A DNA stretch of 64,000 nucleotides, taken from NCBI GenBank assembly GCA_963816315.1, contig CAWFJZ010000047.1, positions 1 to 64,000 of the forward strand, in the 5' to 3' direction. This document shows positions 36,207 to 42,908 of the stretch, piece by piece; within the stretch, counting starts at the first letter, position 1; every line of letters begins with the position of its first letter. A program made the position numbers and the translations under genes. The notes under the pieces are model-generated. The model did no database searches, was not told where the DNA came from, and saw nothing but the letters and a program-made list of their open reading frames with translations. Origin of the DNA: CADEEN01 sp963816315. GTDB lineage: Bacteria; Pseudomonadota; Gammaproteobacteria; Burkholderiales; Burkholderiaceae_C.

Positions 36207-38099
36207 ATGACTCCTGGAACCACCCCCATGAACCGTCCTCTGCTGGAAGGGCTGCACCTGAACGTGCCGGCCCATGTGCGCCACGAGCGCCTCGTCGATT
36301 GGGTGGCGCAGATCGCCGCGCTGACCGAAGCCAAAGACGTGTACTGGTGCGACGGCTCCGAAGCCGAGTACGACCGCTTGTGCCAGCGCCTGGTCGATGC
36401 CGGTGCGATGCGCCGCTTGAACCCCGAGCTGCGCCCGAACAGTTATCTCGCCTGCAGCGACCCGAGCGACGTGGCGCGTGTCGAAGACCGCACCTTCATC
36501 TGCAGCGCAAAGAAGGAAGACGCCGGCCCGACGAACCATTGGATGGATCCGCAGGACATGCGAAACATCCTTCAGCATGGATTTTCCAACGGCACGCCGG
36601 GCCTGTTCAAGGGCGCGATGCGCGGCCGCACGATGTACGTCGTGCCGTTCTCGATGGGGCCGATCGGCTCGCCGATCGCGCACATCGGCGTCGAGTTGTC
36701 GGATTCACCGTACGTGGCGGTCAACATGCGCCTCATGACGCGCATGGGCCGCAAGGTGCTCGACACGCTCGGCGCCGACGGCGAGTTCGTGCCCTGCGTG
36801 CACACCGTCGGCGCGCCGTTGAAGGACGGCCAGCAAGACGCGCGCTGGCCGTGCAACGCCACCAAGTACATCGTTCACTACCCGGAGGCGCGCGAGATCT
36901 GGAGCTACGGCTCGGGTTACGGCGGCAATGCACTGCTCGGCAAGAAGTGTTTTGCGCTACGCATCGCGAGCACGATGGGTCGTGATCAAGGCTGGCTGGC
37001 CGAACACATGCTCGTGCTCGGCGTGACCGACCCGCAGGGCACCAAGCGCCACATCGCCGCTGCGTTCCCGAGCGCCTGCGGTAAGACCAACTTCGCCATG
37101 CTCGTGCCGCCGCAAGGCTTCGACGGCTGGAAGGTGACCACCATCGGCGATGACATCGCCTGGATCAAGCCGGGCCAGGATGGCCGGCTTTACGCGATCA
37201 ATCCCGAAGCGGGCTACTTCGGCGTGGCGCCCGGTACCAACGAGAAGACCAACCCGAACTGCATGGCTTCGTTGAAGCGCGACGTCATCTTCACCAACGT
37301 CGCGCTGACGGACGACGGCGACGTGTGGTGGGAAGGCATGACCGACACGCCGCCGGCGCACCTGACGGACTGGCAAGGCAAGGACTGGACACCGGCCATC
37401 GCCAAAGAGACTGGCGCGAAAGCCGCGCATCCGAACGCGCGCTTCACGGTGGCCGCCACCAACAACCCGGTGCTCGATGCCGAGTGGGACAACCCGGCCG
37501 GTGTGGCGATCGACGCCTTCATCTTCGGTGGCCGGCGCTCGACGACGGTGCCGCTCGTCACCGAAGCGCGCAACTGGGTCGAAGGCGTGTACATGGCCGC
37601 GACGATGGGCAGCGAAACCACGGCGGCGATGGCCGGCGGCAACGGCGCGGTGCGGCGCGACCCGTTTGCGATGTTGCCGTTCTGCGGCTATCACATGAGC
37701 GACTATTTCGCGCATTGGATCGCGCTGGGCAAGAAGCTCGCGGCCAGCGGCGCCGAGTTGCCGAAGATCTACTGCGTCAACTGGTTCCGCAAGGGCGCCG
37801 ACGGCAAGTTCGTCTGGCCAGGGTACGGCGAGAACATGCGCGTGCTGGCGTGGATACTGGAGCGCGTCGGTGGTGCGACCAACGGGGCAGAGCATGCCTT
37901 CGGCGTCAGCCCGCGCTATGAAGACCTGCGCTGGCAGGGCCTGGCCTTCACGCGCGAGCAGTTCGCCAGCGTGATTGGCATCGACGCCGAGGCCTGGCGC
38001 GAAGAGATGGCGCTGCACGGCGAGTTGTTCAAGTTGTTGGCGCGCAACCTGCCCGAAGAGATGCTCGCGACGAAGGCGCGCATCGAATCGCGGCTGTAA
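36207..38099 (+). CDS. pckG: Phosphoenolpyruvate carboxykinase (GTP)
   Basis: This intact protein of about 630 residues interconverts oxaloacetate and phosphoenolpyruvate with GTP/GDP, the first gluconeogenic step. GTP-type motifs are clear: RTMYVVPFSMGP, KKCFALRIASTMGRDQGWLA, the P-loop FPSACGKTNFAM with the catalytic cysteine, IGDDIAWIKPGQDG, NPEAGYFGVAPGTN and FIFGGRRSTTVPLV. ATG 36207 is preferred; ATG 36228 is possible. It stands alone between divergent and independent genes, as usual for a regulated carbon-flux gene. Confidence 0.97.
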   Translation: MTPGTTPMNRPLLEGLHLNVPAHVRHERLVDWVAQIAALTEAKDVYWCDGSEAEYDRLCQRLVDAGAMRRLNPELRPNSYLACSDPSDVARVEDRTFICSAKKEDAGPTNHWMDPQDMRNILQHGFSNGTPGLFKGAMRGRTMYVVPFSMGPIGSPIAHIGVELSDSPYVAVNMRLMTRMGRKVLDTLGADGEFVPCVHTVGAPLKDGQQDARWPCNATKYIVHYPEAREIWSYGSGYGGNALLGKKCFALRIASTMGRDQGWLAEHMLVLGVTDPQGTKRHIAAAFPSACGKTNFAMLVPPQGFDGWKVTTIGDDIAWIKPGQDGRLYAINPEAGYFGVAPGTNEKTNPNCMASLKRDVIFTNVALTDDGDVWWEGMTDTPPAHLTDWQGKDWTPAIAKETGAKAAHPNARFTVAATNNPVLDAEWDNPAGVAIDAFIFGGRRSTTVPLVTEARNWVEGVYMAATMGSETTAAMAGGNGAVRRDPFAMLPFCGYHMSDYFAHWIALGKKLAASGAELPKIYCVNWFRKGADGKFVWPGYGENMRVLAWILERVGGATNGAEHAFGVSPRYEDLRWQGLAFTREQFASVIGIDAEAWREEMALHGELFKLLARNLPEEMLATKARIESRL

Positions 38100-38127
38100 G
38101 TCGAGCGGCGCGAGACAATCGCGCGGC

Positions 38128-38841
38128 ATGAAGCAAGATCTCAACGACGCCGAACTCGACGAACTCGCCGAGTTGCTCAACGCCACGCCCGAGCCCCTGC
38201 AGCCGCTCGACATGCTGATGCTCGACGGCTACCTCGCGGGGGTGCTGGTGCAGCCGCGCGTCGTGTCGGTCGAAGAGTGGCTGCCGCCGGTGTTCGACTT
38301 CGAACGCCGCGCATTGCCTGACAGCACGGACGCAGCCTGGCTGGCGCGCTGCAAGAACCTGATCGAACGCCGCCGTGACGCGCTCAACGCCGGCATCAGC
38401 GAAGACGGCTTCTTCGACCCGGTGATCGTCGATGTCGATCAACTGCCTCCCGTCAGCGAGTACGAGCAGGAACAGTCGCCGGTGTCGCGCGCGCTGATGC
38501 CGTGGTCGGCGGGCTTCCATTGGGCGCAGGAATGCTTTCCCGATCTCGAAGACACGGCCGATGACGCGGTCGGCGCGGCGCTGGCGCGCATCTATCGTCA
38601 CCTGCCGGCCGATGCCGACGAAGACAAAGCGTTGATCACCGTGCTCGACCGCGAGCAGCCGCTCGAGGACCTCGACAGCGGCATCGAGGATCTCGTCAAC
38701 GCGACCGTCGAGCTGTGGGACCTGACGGCGAAGCAGCGCTTTGCGGTGGCGACGATCAAGCGCGACACGCCGAAGGTCGGCCGCAACGATCCGTGTCCGT
38801 GCGGCAGCGGCAAGAAATTCAAAGCCTGTCATGGCAAGTGA
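38128..38841 (+). CDS. YecA/YgfB (UPF0149) protein with C-terminal SEC-C motif
   Basis: A 237-residue protein: the UPF0149 helical domain includes LQPLDMLMLDGYLAGVLVQP and ALMPWSAGFHWAQECFPDL. The C terminus VGRNDPCPCGSGKKFKACHG is a zinc-binding SEC-C motif (Cys-x-Cys...Cys-His), which in SecA and YecA contacts ribosomes. A role in protein targeting or ribosome-associated folding is inferred from this motif. The stop codon lies inside a perfect stem-loop (38821-38849) that also spans the start of the next gene. Confidence 0.9.
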   Translation: MKQDLNDAELDELAELLNATPEPLQPLDMLMLDGYLAGVLVQPRVVSVEEWLPPVFDFERRALPDSTDAAWLARCKNLIERRRDALNAGISEDGFFDPVIVDVDQLPPVSEYEQEQSPVSRALMPWSAGFHWAQECFPDLEDTADDAVGAALARIYRHLPADADEDKALITVLDREQPLEDLDSGIEDLVNATVELWDLTAKQRFAVATIKRDTPKVGRNDPCPCGSGKKFKACHGK

Positions 38842-38849
38842 CAGGCTTT
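38821..38849 (+). promoter_or_regulatory. Perfect stem-loop across stop and start codons
   Basis: AAAGCCTGTCA and TGACAGGCTTT form an 11-bp perfect stem with loop TGGCAAG. It covers the last codons and stop of the YecA-type gene and the TTG start of the phosphoesterase gene. The T-rich end makes a weak terminator possible. More interestingly, the stem would hide the downstream start codon until translation of the upstream gene opens it. Confidence 0.55.
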
Positions 38850-39624
38850 GAAAACTCAGCTGCTGTCAGACCTTCACCTCGAAAGCGAGTCTTTCGATCC
38901 GCAGCCGCACCCGCATGCCGATCTGCTCGTGCTCGCCGGCGACATCGACAGCACCTGGCTTGCGCTCGACCGTTTCGCGGACTGGCCGGTGCCGGTGCTG
39001 TTCGTCGCCGGCAACCACGAGTTCGACGGCCGCGAACTCGACGACGCGTGGCCGGCGCTGCGCCAGCGCTGCGCGCAGTTCGGCATCACGCTGCTCGAAC
39101 GCGAGGCGGTCGTGATCGAAGCCGCCGACGGCCGGCGCATGCGCTTTCTCGGCACCGTGCGCTGGTGCGACTTCAACGTCTTCGGCCCAACGCGCTTGGA
39201 GTCCGCATTGCGCGCCGGCCGCTACTTCCAGTGCGTGATGGGCGCCACGCAGCACGGCGCGCTGTTCGATGCCGAAGCCGTGCGCCGCGAAGCGCTCGAC
39301 TGCCGCGCCTGGCTGGCCGGCGCGCTGGCCGAAGACGCGCAGGGGCGTTGGGACGTGACGGTGGCCATCACCCACTTCGCGCCGAGCCTGCGAAGCGCCG
39401 ACCCGCGCTACGGCAAACAAAGCGGCACGGCGAGTTTCTGCAACGCCGACGACGATCTGCTGCCCGGCGCGGCGCTGTGGCTGCATGGCCACCTGCACTG
39501 CCGGCACGACTACCGCGTGGCGCATGCCGACGGCCGCAGCACGCGCGTCGTCAGCCAGGCGCGCGGGCTGGCCGACAAGGGCGAGACCGACGGCTACGAC
39601 GCGACGAAGTTGATCGAGGTTTGA
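38848..39624 (+). CDS. Metallophosphoesterase (calcineurin-like)
   Basis: A TTG at 38848 opens MKTQLLSDLHLESESFDPQP. The calcineurin-like motifs follow: LSDLHLE (Asp-His), LVLAGDID (GD), LFVAGNHEFDG (GNHE), VAITHFAPSL and LWLHGHLHCRHDYR (GHxH). Length 258 residues. It is a dinuclear-metal phosphoesterase without clear substrate. Its start is embedded in a stem-loop with the previous gene's stop, and the TTG start suggests low translation. Confidence 0.88.
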   Translation: MKTQLLSDLHLESESFDPQPHPHADLLVLAGDIDSTWLALDRFADWPVPVLFVAGNHEFDGRELDDAWPALRQRCAQFGITLLEREAVVIEAADGRRMRFLGTVRWCDFNVFGPTRLESALRAGRYFQCVMGATQHGALFDAEAVRREALDCRAWLAGALAEDAQGRWDVTVAITHFAPSLRSADPRYGKQSGTASFCNADDDLLPGAALWLHGHLHCRHDYRVAHADGRSTRVVSQARGLADKGETDGYDATKLIEV

Positions 39625-39692
39625 TCGCGCGCAGCCTGTGCGGCGGCACGGGTGCGAAACTCAAACGTCCGCGATCAGGACGGAGACCCGCC

Positions 39693-40115
39693 ATGAAGAT
39701 CCTCGTTGCTGCCGACGGCAGCCCGTTCACCAAACGCATGCTCGCCTACCTGGCCGCGCACGACGAGTGGCTGGGCGCGCACCATGCGTACACGGTGCTG
39801 ACCGTGGTGCCGCCGGTGCCGGCGCGCGCCGCATCGGTGCTGGCCAAAGACATCCTCGCGGGCTACTACAACGACGAGTCGGAGAAAGTCTTCAAGCCGA
39901 TTCGCCCGTTCTTCGCCAAGCAGGGCCTCAACGCCGAGTTCGTGGCCAAGCACGGCCATGCCGCCGACGTGATTGCGGCGCTGGCCGACAAGGGCAAGTA
40001 CGACCTGCTGGTGCTCGGCTCGCATGGCCACGGCGCATTGAGCAACTTGGTGATGGGCTCGGTGGCCACCAAGGTGGTGGCGCAGTGCGGCGTGCCGGTG
40101 CTGTTGATCCGCTAG
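39693..40115 (+). CDS. Universal stress protein (UspA family)
   Basis: A 140-residue single-domain Usp. MKILVAADGSPFTKRML is the typical first strand and loop, and LLVLGSHGHGALSNLVMGSV followed by ATKVV carries the G-x-H-G-x9-G-S/T ATP-binding signature, so it is probably the ATP-binding subtype. CGVPVLLIR is the usual last strand. CGGAG precedes ATG 39693. It is convergent with the TetR gene. Confidence 0.93.
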   Translation: MKILVAADGSPFTKRMLAYLAAHDEWLGAHHAYTVLTVVPPVPARAASVLAKDILAGYYNDESEKVFKPIRPFFAKQGLNAEFVAKHGHAADVIAALADKGKYDLLVLGSHGHGALSNLVMGSVATKVVAQCGVPVLLIR

Positions 40116-40133
40116 AAACCAGCGCTCAACAGG

Positions 40134-40739
40134 TCAACGCTTGATCAGGCCGTCGAAGCAGGTCGAGAGCACGACCTCGATCACCTGCTCGTCGCTGAGC
40201 CGCCCGCCCGCCCGCAGGAACGGCAGCACCGGGTCGCAGGCGCGCGCGTAAAGCGTGAACAGCACGGCCTCGGGCGGCAACTTGGGATCGACCTGCCCGG
40301 CGCCTTGCGCCGCCGTGATCCACGCACCCAGCCGTTCGCTGACCATCATCACGCGGTCCAGGTAGCCGCGGTGCTGCGTCAGCGCCGTGCGCAGCGTCGA
40401 GTTTTGCGACGGCAGCGAAGGCATCTCGCCGGCCAAGGTGACCTGCATCGTCCAGCGCGCCACCGATTTCAGATGATCGATCGGCGTGCACTCGCGTGCG
40501 GCCTCCTGCTCGAGGAACGCCAGCGCGCGGTCGAGCACGCTCACCATCGCTGCGGCCGCCAGCGCTTCCTTCGAAGCAAAGTGTTTATAGAGGCTCGCCT
40601 TGGCAATGCCCACGTCGGCGGCGACTTCATCGACCGTCATCGACTCGAAGCCCTTTTCGGCCAACAGGCGGTTCACCGAGGCGACGATCGCGTCCTCTCG
40701 CGCCTGCAACACCCTTTCGCGAAAGGACGGCTTGTTCAT
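40134..40739 (-). CDS. TetR-family transcriptional regulator
   Basis: A 201-residue TetR protein. The HTH is in FESMTVDEVAADVGIAKASL and YKHFASKEAL, the family signature. The C-terminal ligand domain has LRTALTQHRGYLDRVMMVSE. It is divergent from the fasciclin gene with a 166-bp intergenic region that contains a palindrome at 40806-40835, the probable operator for both genes. Confidence 0.92.
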   Translation of the reverse strand: MNKPSFRERVLQAREDAIVASVNRLLAEKGFESMTVDEVAADVGIAKASLYKHFASKEALAAAAMVSVLDRALAFLEQEAARECTPIDHLKSVARWTMQVTLAGEMPSLPSQNSTLRTALTQHRGYLDRVMMVSERLGAWITAAQGAGQVDPKLPPEAVLFTLYARACDPVLPFLRAGGRLSDEQVIEVVLSTCFDGLIKR

Positions 40740-40805
40740 TGGCCGCAGTGTAGTTGCGGACGGTGCCGAGGCGGACAGTGCGGGCGAGGATTGAACTTTC
40801 AGGTC

Positions 40806-40835
40806 GTTACAGTACTAATCGGTACTACTGTGAAC
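40806..40835. promoter_or_regulatory. Palindromic operator candidate in TetR/fasciclin intergenic region
   Basis: GTTACAGTAC and GTACTACTGTGAAC form an imperfect inverted repeat whose centre is TAATCG; AGTAC...GTACT is exact. A TTGAAC box about 10 bp upstream could be a -35 element for the fasciclin gene, with the palindrome overlapping the -10 position, so binding would block transcription. The TetR protein encoded next door is the expected binder. Confidence 0.45.
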
Positions 40836-40905
40836 TTATCAGTTCAACAACTGTCACAACGGCTTCCCAGTCAGCGCCGCGCGGCGCATTTAAAGGAGCT
40901 TGCTG

Positions 40906-41367
40906 ATGTTCACTTTCAAGTCTGCCGTTACCGGCCTGGCCATTGCCGGCGCCACCCTCGCCGTCCAAGCCAAGGACATCGTCGATACCGCGGTTGCCGC
41001 AGGCAACTTCAGCACGCTGGCGACCGCGCTGCAGGCTGCAGGTCTGGTCGAGACGCTGAAAGGTAAAGGCCCGTTCACGGTGTTTGCACCCACTGACGAG
41101 GCGTTTGCGAAAGTTCCGAAGGATCAGCTCGACGCGCTGCTGAAGGACAAGGCGGCACTGACCAAGGTGCTGACCTATCACGTCGTGGCCGGCAAGGTGA
41201 TGGCCAAGGACGTCAAGGCGGGCAAGGTCAAGACGGTTCAGGGCAGCGAGCTCACCGTGGCCACCGCCAGTGGCGTCATGGTCGATGGCGCCAAGGTCAC
41301 AGCCACCGACATCGTCGCCGACAACGGCGTGATCCACGTCATCGACAGCGTCGTCATCCCCAAATAG
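40906..41367 (+). CDS. Secreted fasciclin-domain protein
   Basis: A signal peptide (SAVTGLAIAGATLAVQA) precedes a single FAS1 domain: DIVDTAVAAGNFSTLATALQ, the H1 motif GPFTVFAPTDEAFAKVP, LTKVLTYHVVAGKV (the conserved YH) and the H2-like NGVIHVIDSVVIPK. Total 153 residues. AAAGGAG sits 8 bases before ATG 40906. FAS1 proteins of this type are periplasmic or extracellular adhesins and are often light- or stress-induced. A 12-bp stem follows the gene. Confidence 0.93.
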   Translation: MFTFKSAVTGLAIAGATLAVQAKDIVDTAVAAGNFSTLATALQAAGLVETLKGKGPFTVFAPTDEAFAKVPKDQLDALLKDKAALTKVLTYHVVAGKVMAKDVKAGKVKTVQGSELTVATASGVMVDGAKVTATDIVADNGVIHVIDSVVIPK

Positions 41368-41403
41368 CGGACTCGCGCGCGTGACCGCGCGCCGCCGGGC
41401 GAC

Positions 41404-41432
41404 ACAGCGGCCAGCTTCATGCTGGCCGCTGT
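41404..41432. terminator. Stem-loop, probable bidirectional terminator
   Basis: ACAGCGGCCAGC and GCTGGCCGCTGT form a perfect 12-bp stem with loop TTCAT, followed by CGTTGTC. It lies between the convergent fasciclin gene and the small minus-strand gene ending at 41438. The T run is weak. Confidence 0.6.
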
Positions 41433-41437
41433 CGTTG

Positions 41438-41614
41438 TCACTCGTCCAGCATCTCGCTGGGGGCGAAGTCGCCGGCGGCTTCCTGTTCGGCCAGGCTGCA
41501 CTCCATGCCGAAGGCGGTGCCTAGGTCGGCAGCGTCGAACACCGTATCCGGTTCGAGCTCATCGACCAGGCGTTGCAGATGTGAAGGCCGCCGAGGTGGC
41601 GTGCGGGTTGTCAT
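41438..41614 (-). CDS. Small hypothetical protein, 58 residues
   Basis: ATG 41614 with GGGAG upstream opens TTRTPPRRPSHLQRLVDELE; the acidic remainder includes FDAADLGTAFGMECSLAEQE and ends PSEMLDE. No signal peptide or membrane segment. It is transcribed toward the shared terminator with the fasciclin gene. I recognise no family. Confidence 0.5.
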   Translation of the reverse strand: MTTRTPPRRPSHLQRLVDELEPDTVFDAADLGTAFGMECSLAEQEAAGDFAPSEMLDE

Positions 41615-41777
41615 GGCGCTCTCCCTGTTGAATCGGTCTCTCGAAAGCGTTCTGCGTCGTGCTTTTGTGAGAACCAGTGTGAGCCGCACCGCGCGCTGGC
41701 GAATGGCAGAAATACACGGCAAAGCCGACGCTGTTGCGCGTTACACGCGAACCGGTGACGTCTGTCGCTGGCGCGCC

Positions 41778-42431
41778 TCAGCGGCGCTTGGCGGGGCGGC
41801 GCTGCGGCGCTGCGGCTGGCCGCGGCTGCATCGCATCGGCCAGCAGCAGCGTGCAGCGCACCAGGTCTTCGACGGCCTGATCCAGCGTCTCCGGTGGCTC
41901 GGTGGTGGCGATCTCGTCGGCCAGATCGCCCACTTCTTCGAGGTCGGCGGGGTCGAAATGCGCATACAGCGTCGCCAGCGGCTCGCGTGCGTCGGCGCCC
42001 GCGCTGCCCAGCAAGGCTGGGAAGTGCTCAAGGGCCGCGGCAAAGCCGGCGATCCACGGCAACACCACGTCCGATGGCGTTGCCTCGTCTTCGCCGCGCG
42101 CCGCCTCGAGCTCGAACACCCACGGATCGAACCAGCGCCGCGCCGCAATCGCGCGGCCGAGTTCGGCATGACGGCGCCGCACCAGCGCTTGCAATGGCCG
42201 CAGATCGAGACCCTGCGGCGCCGGCTGGCCGCTGTCAAAGTCATGTGTCCAGCGCAACCAGTCGGCCTCGGCCACGGCCTTCGGTTGCAGCAACACGCCG
42301 ACCAGAAAGCCGTCGAGCGCGCTGATGTCCGGCGGCGCCAGCGGCGCAGGCAGGGCGTCAAGCAGGCTTTCGAGCTGCTCGCGATCAAGGTCGGTAAGTG
42401 TTGGATTACCTGAGCCGGCATGACGAGGCAT
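41778..42431 (-). CDS. YecA/YgfB (UPF0149) family protein without SEC-C motif
   Basis: A 217-residue protein has the UPF0149 pattern LAPPDISALDGFLVGVLLQP, HAELGRAIAARRWFDPWVFE and VVLPWIAGFAAALEHFPALL. It ends in a basic, proline/alanine-rich tail instead of the zinc-binding SEC-C motif present in its paralogue at 38128-38841. Start ATG 42431 is chosen for fit to the family. The role is unknown; it probably shares the fold but not the ribosome contact. Confidence 0.82.
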   Translation of the reverse strand: MPRHAGSGNPTLTDLDREQLESLLDALPAPLAPPDISALDGFLVGVLLQPKAVAEADWLRWTHDFDSGQPAPQGLDLRPLQALVRRRHAELGRAIAARRWFDPWVFELEAARGEDEATPSDVVLPWIAGFAAALEHFPALLGSAGADAREPLATLYAHFDPADLEEVGDLADEIATTEPPETLDQAVEDLVRCTLLLADAMQPRPAAAPQRRPAKRR

Positions 42432-42465
42432 CGGCAGATTGTCGTCGTCGCACCACCTTTTCCCA

Positions 42466-42601
42466 CGATCTTGGGATGCCCTCACCGCCACAGGCTCACT
42501 ACATTGGCACTGCGCTGCGCGTTTTCGGCGTGGCACCGATCCCAACAACGTCCTTTTGAGGACTTACAGCGCCCGGCCGGCAACGGTCGGGCGTTTCTTT
42601 T
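42466..42601 (+). ncRNA. Candidate structured small RNA
   Basis: TTGGGAT near 42470 pairs with ATCCCAA near 42538-42544, and flanking GCC/GGC extend the closing stem around a roughly 60-nt internal region. Next come a small hairpin (GTCCT/AGGAC with TTTG loop) and a strong terminator. No plus-strand ORF explains the terminator. The arrangement closed stem, short hairpin, terminator is that of a free-standing sRNA. The family is not recognised and the 5' end is a guess. Confidence 0.3.
42570..42601 (+). terminator. Rho-independent terminator
   Basis: CGCCCGGCC pairs with GGTCGGGCG (one G-T pair) around GGCAAC, followed by TTTCTTTT. It is strong and oriented to the plus strand, although the nearest plus-strand gene upstream is the distant fasciclin gene. 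It therefore implies an unseen short transcript. Confidence 0.8.
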
Positions 42602-42625
42602 GGCAGTAGGCGACTCGAACGTTCT

Positions 42626-42868
42626 TTACTCGCCGCCAACGCCGCCGTCGTGGGCGAGCTTGCGCTGTAGTTCCAGCAGCGTCACTGCCTGAGTTTCGTT
42701 GCCGAGCGGATAGCTCTCGCCACCTCCGTGCACGACAAACCTGGAAGAGGCCTTCAGGTCGGTCGCTGCGATGTGAAAGCCCTTGCTGACACTGGGCGCG
42801 CTCGACTGCTTGATCTCGATTGATGGCAGCAGACGCAGCGGTTCGAGTGCAAGGCCATCCAGCATCAT
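42626..42868 (-). CDS. Small hypothetical protein, 80 residues
   Basis: ATG 42868 opens MMLDGLALEPLRLLPSIEIK; the protein continues with polar residues (GFHIAATDLKASSRFVVHGG) and ends KLAHDGGVGGE. It is transcribed from the side of the PhoX gene, 40 bp after its stop, so co-transcription is possible. No family recognised. A longer start at 42931 would overlap the PhoX stop. Confidence 0.45.
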   Translation of the reverse strand: MMLDGLALEPLRLLPSIEIKQSSAPSVSKGFHIAATDLKASSRFVVHGGGESYPLGNETQAVTLLELQRKLAHDGGVGGE

Positions 42869-42908
42869 TGCAGTTCTTCCACACCGAGGAAGAATTGCAA
42901 TGTATCGC

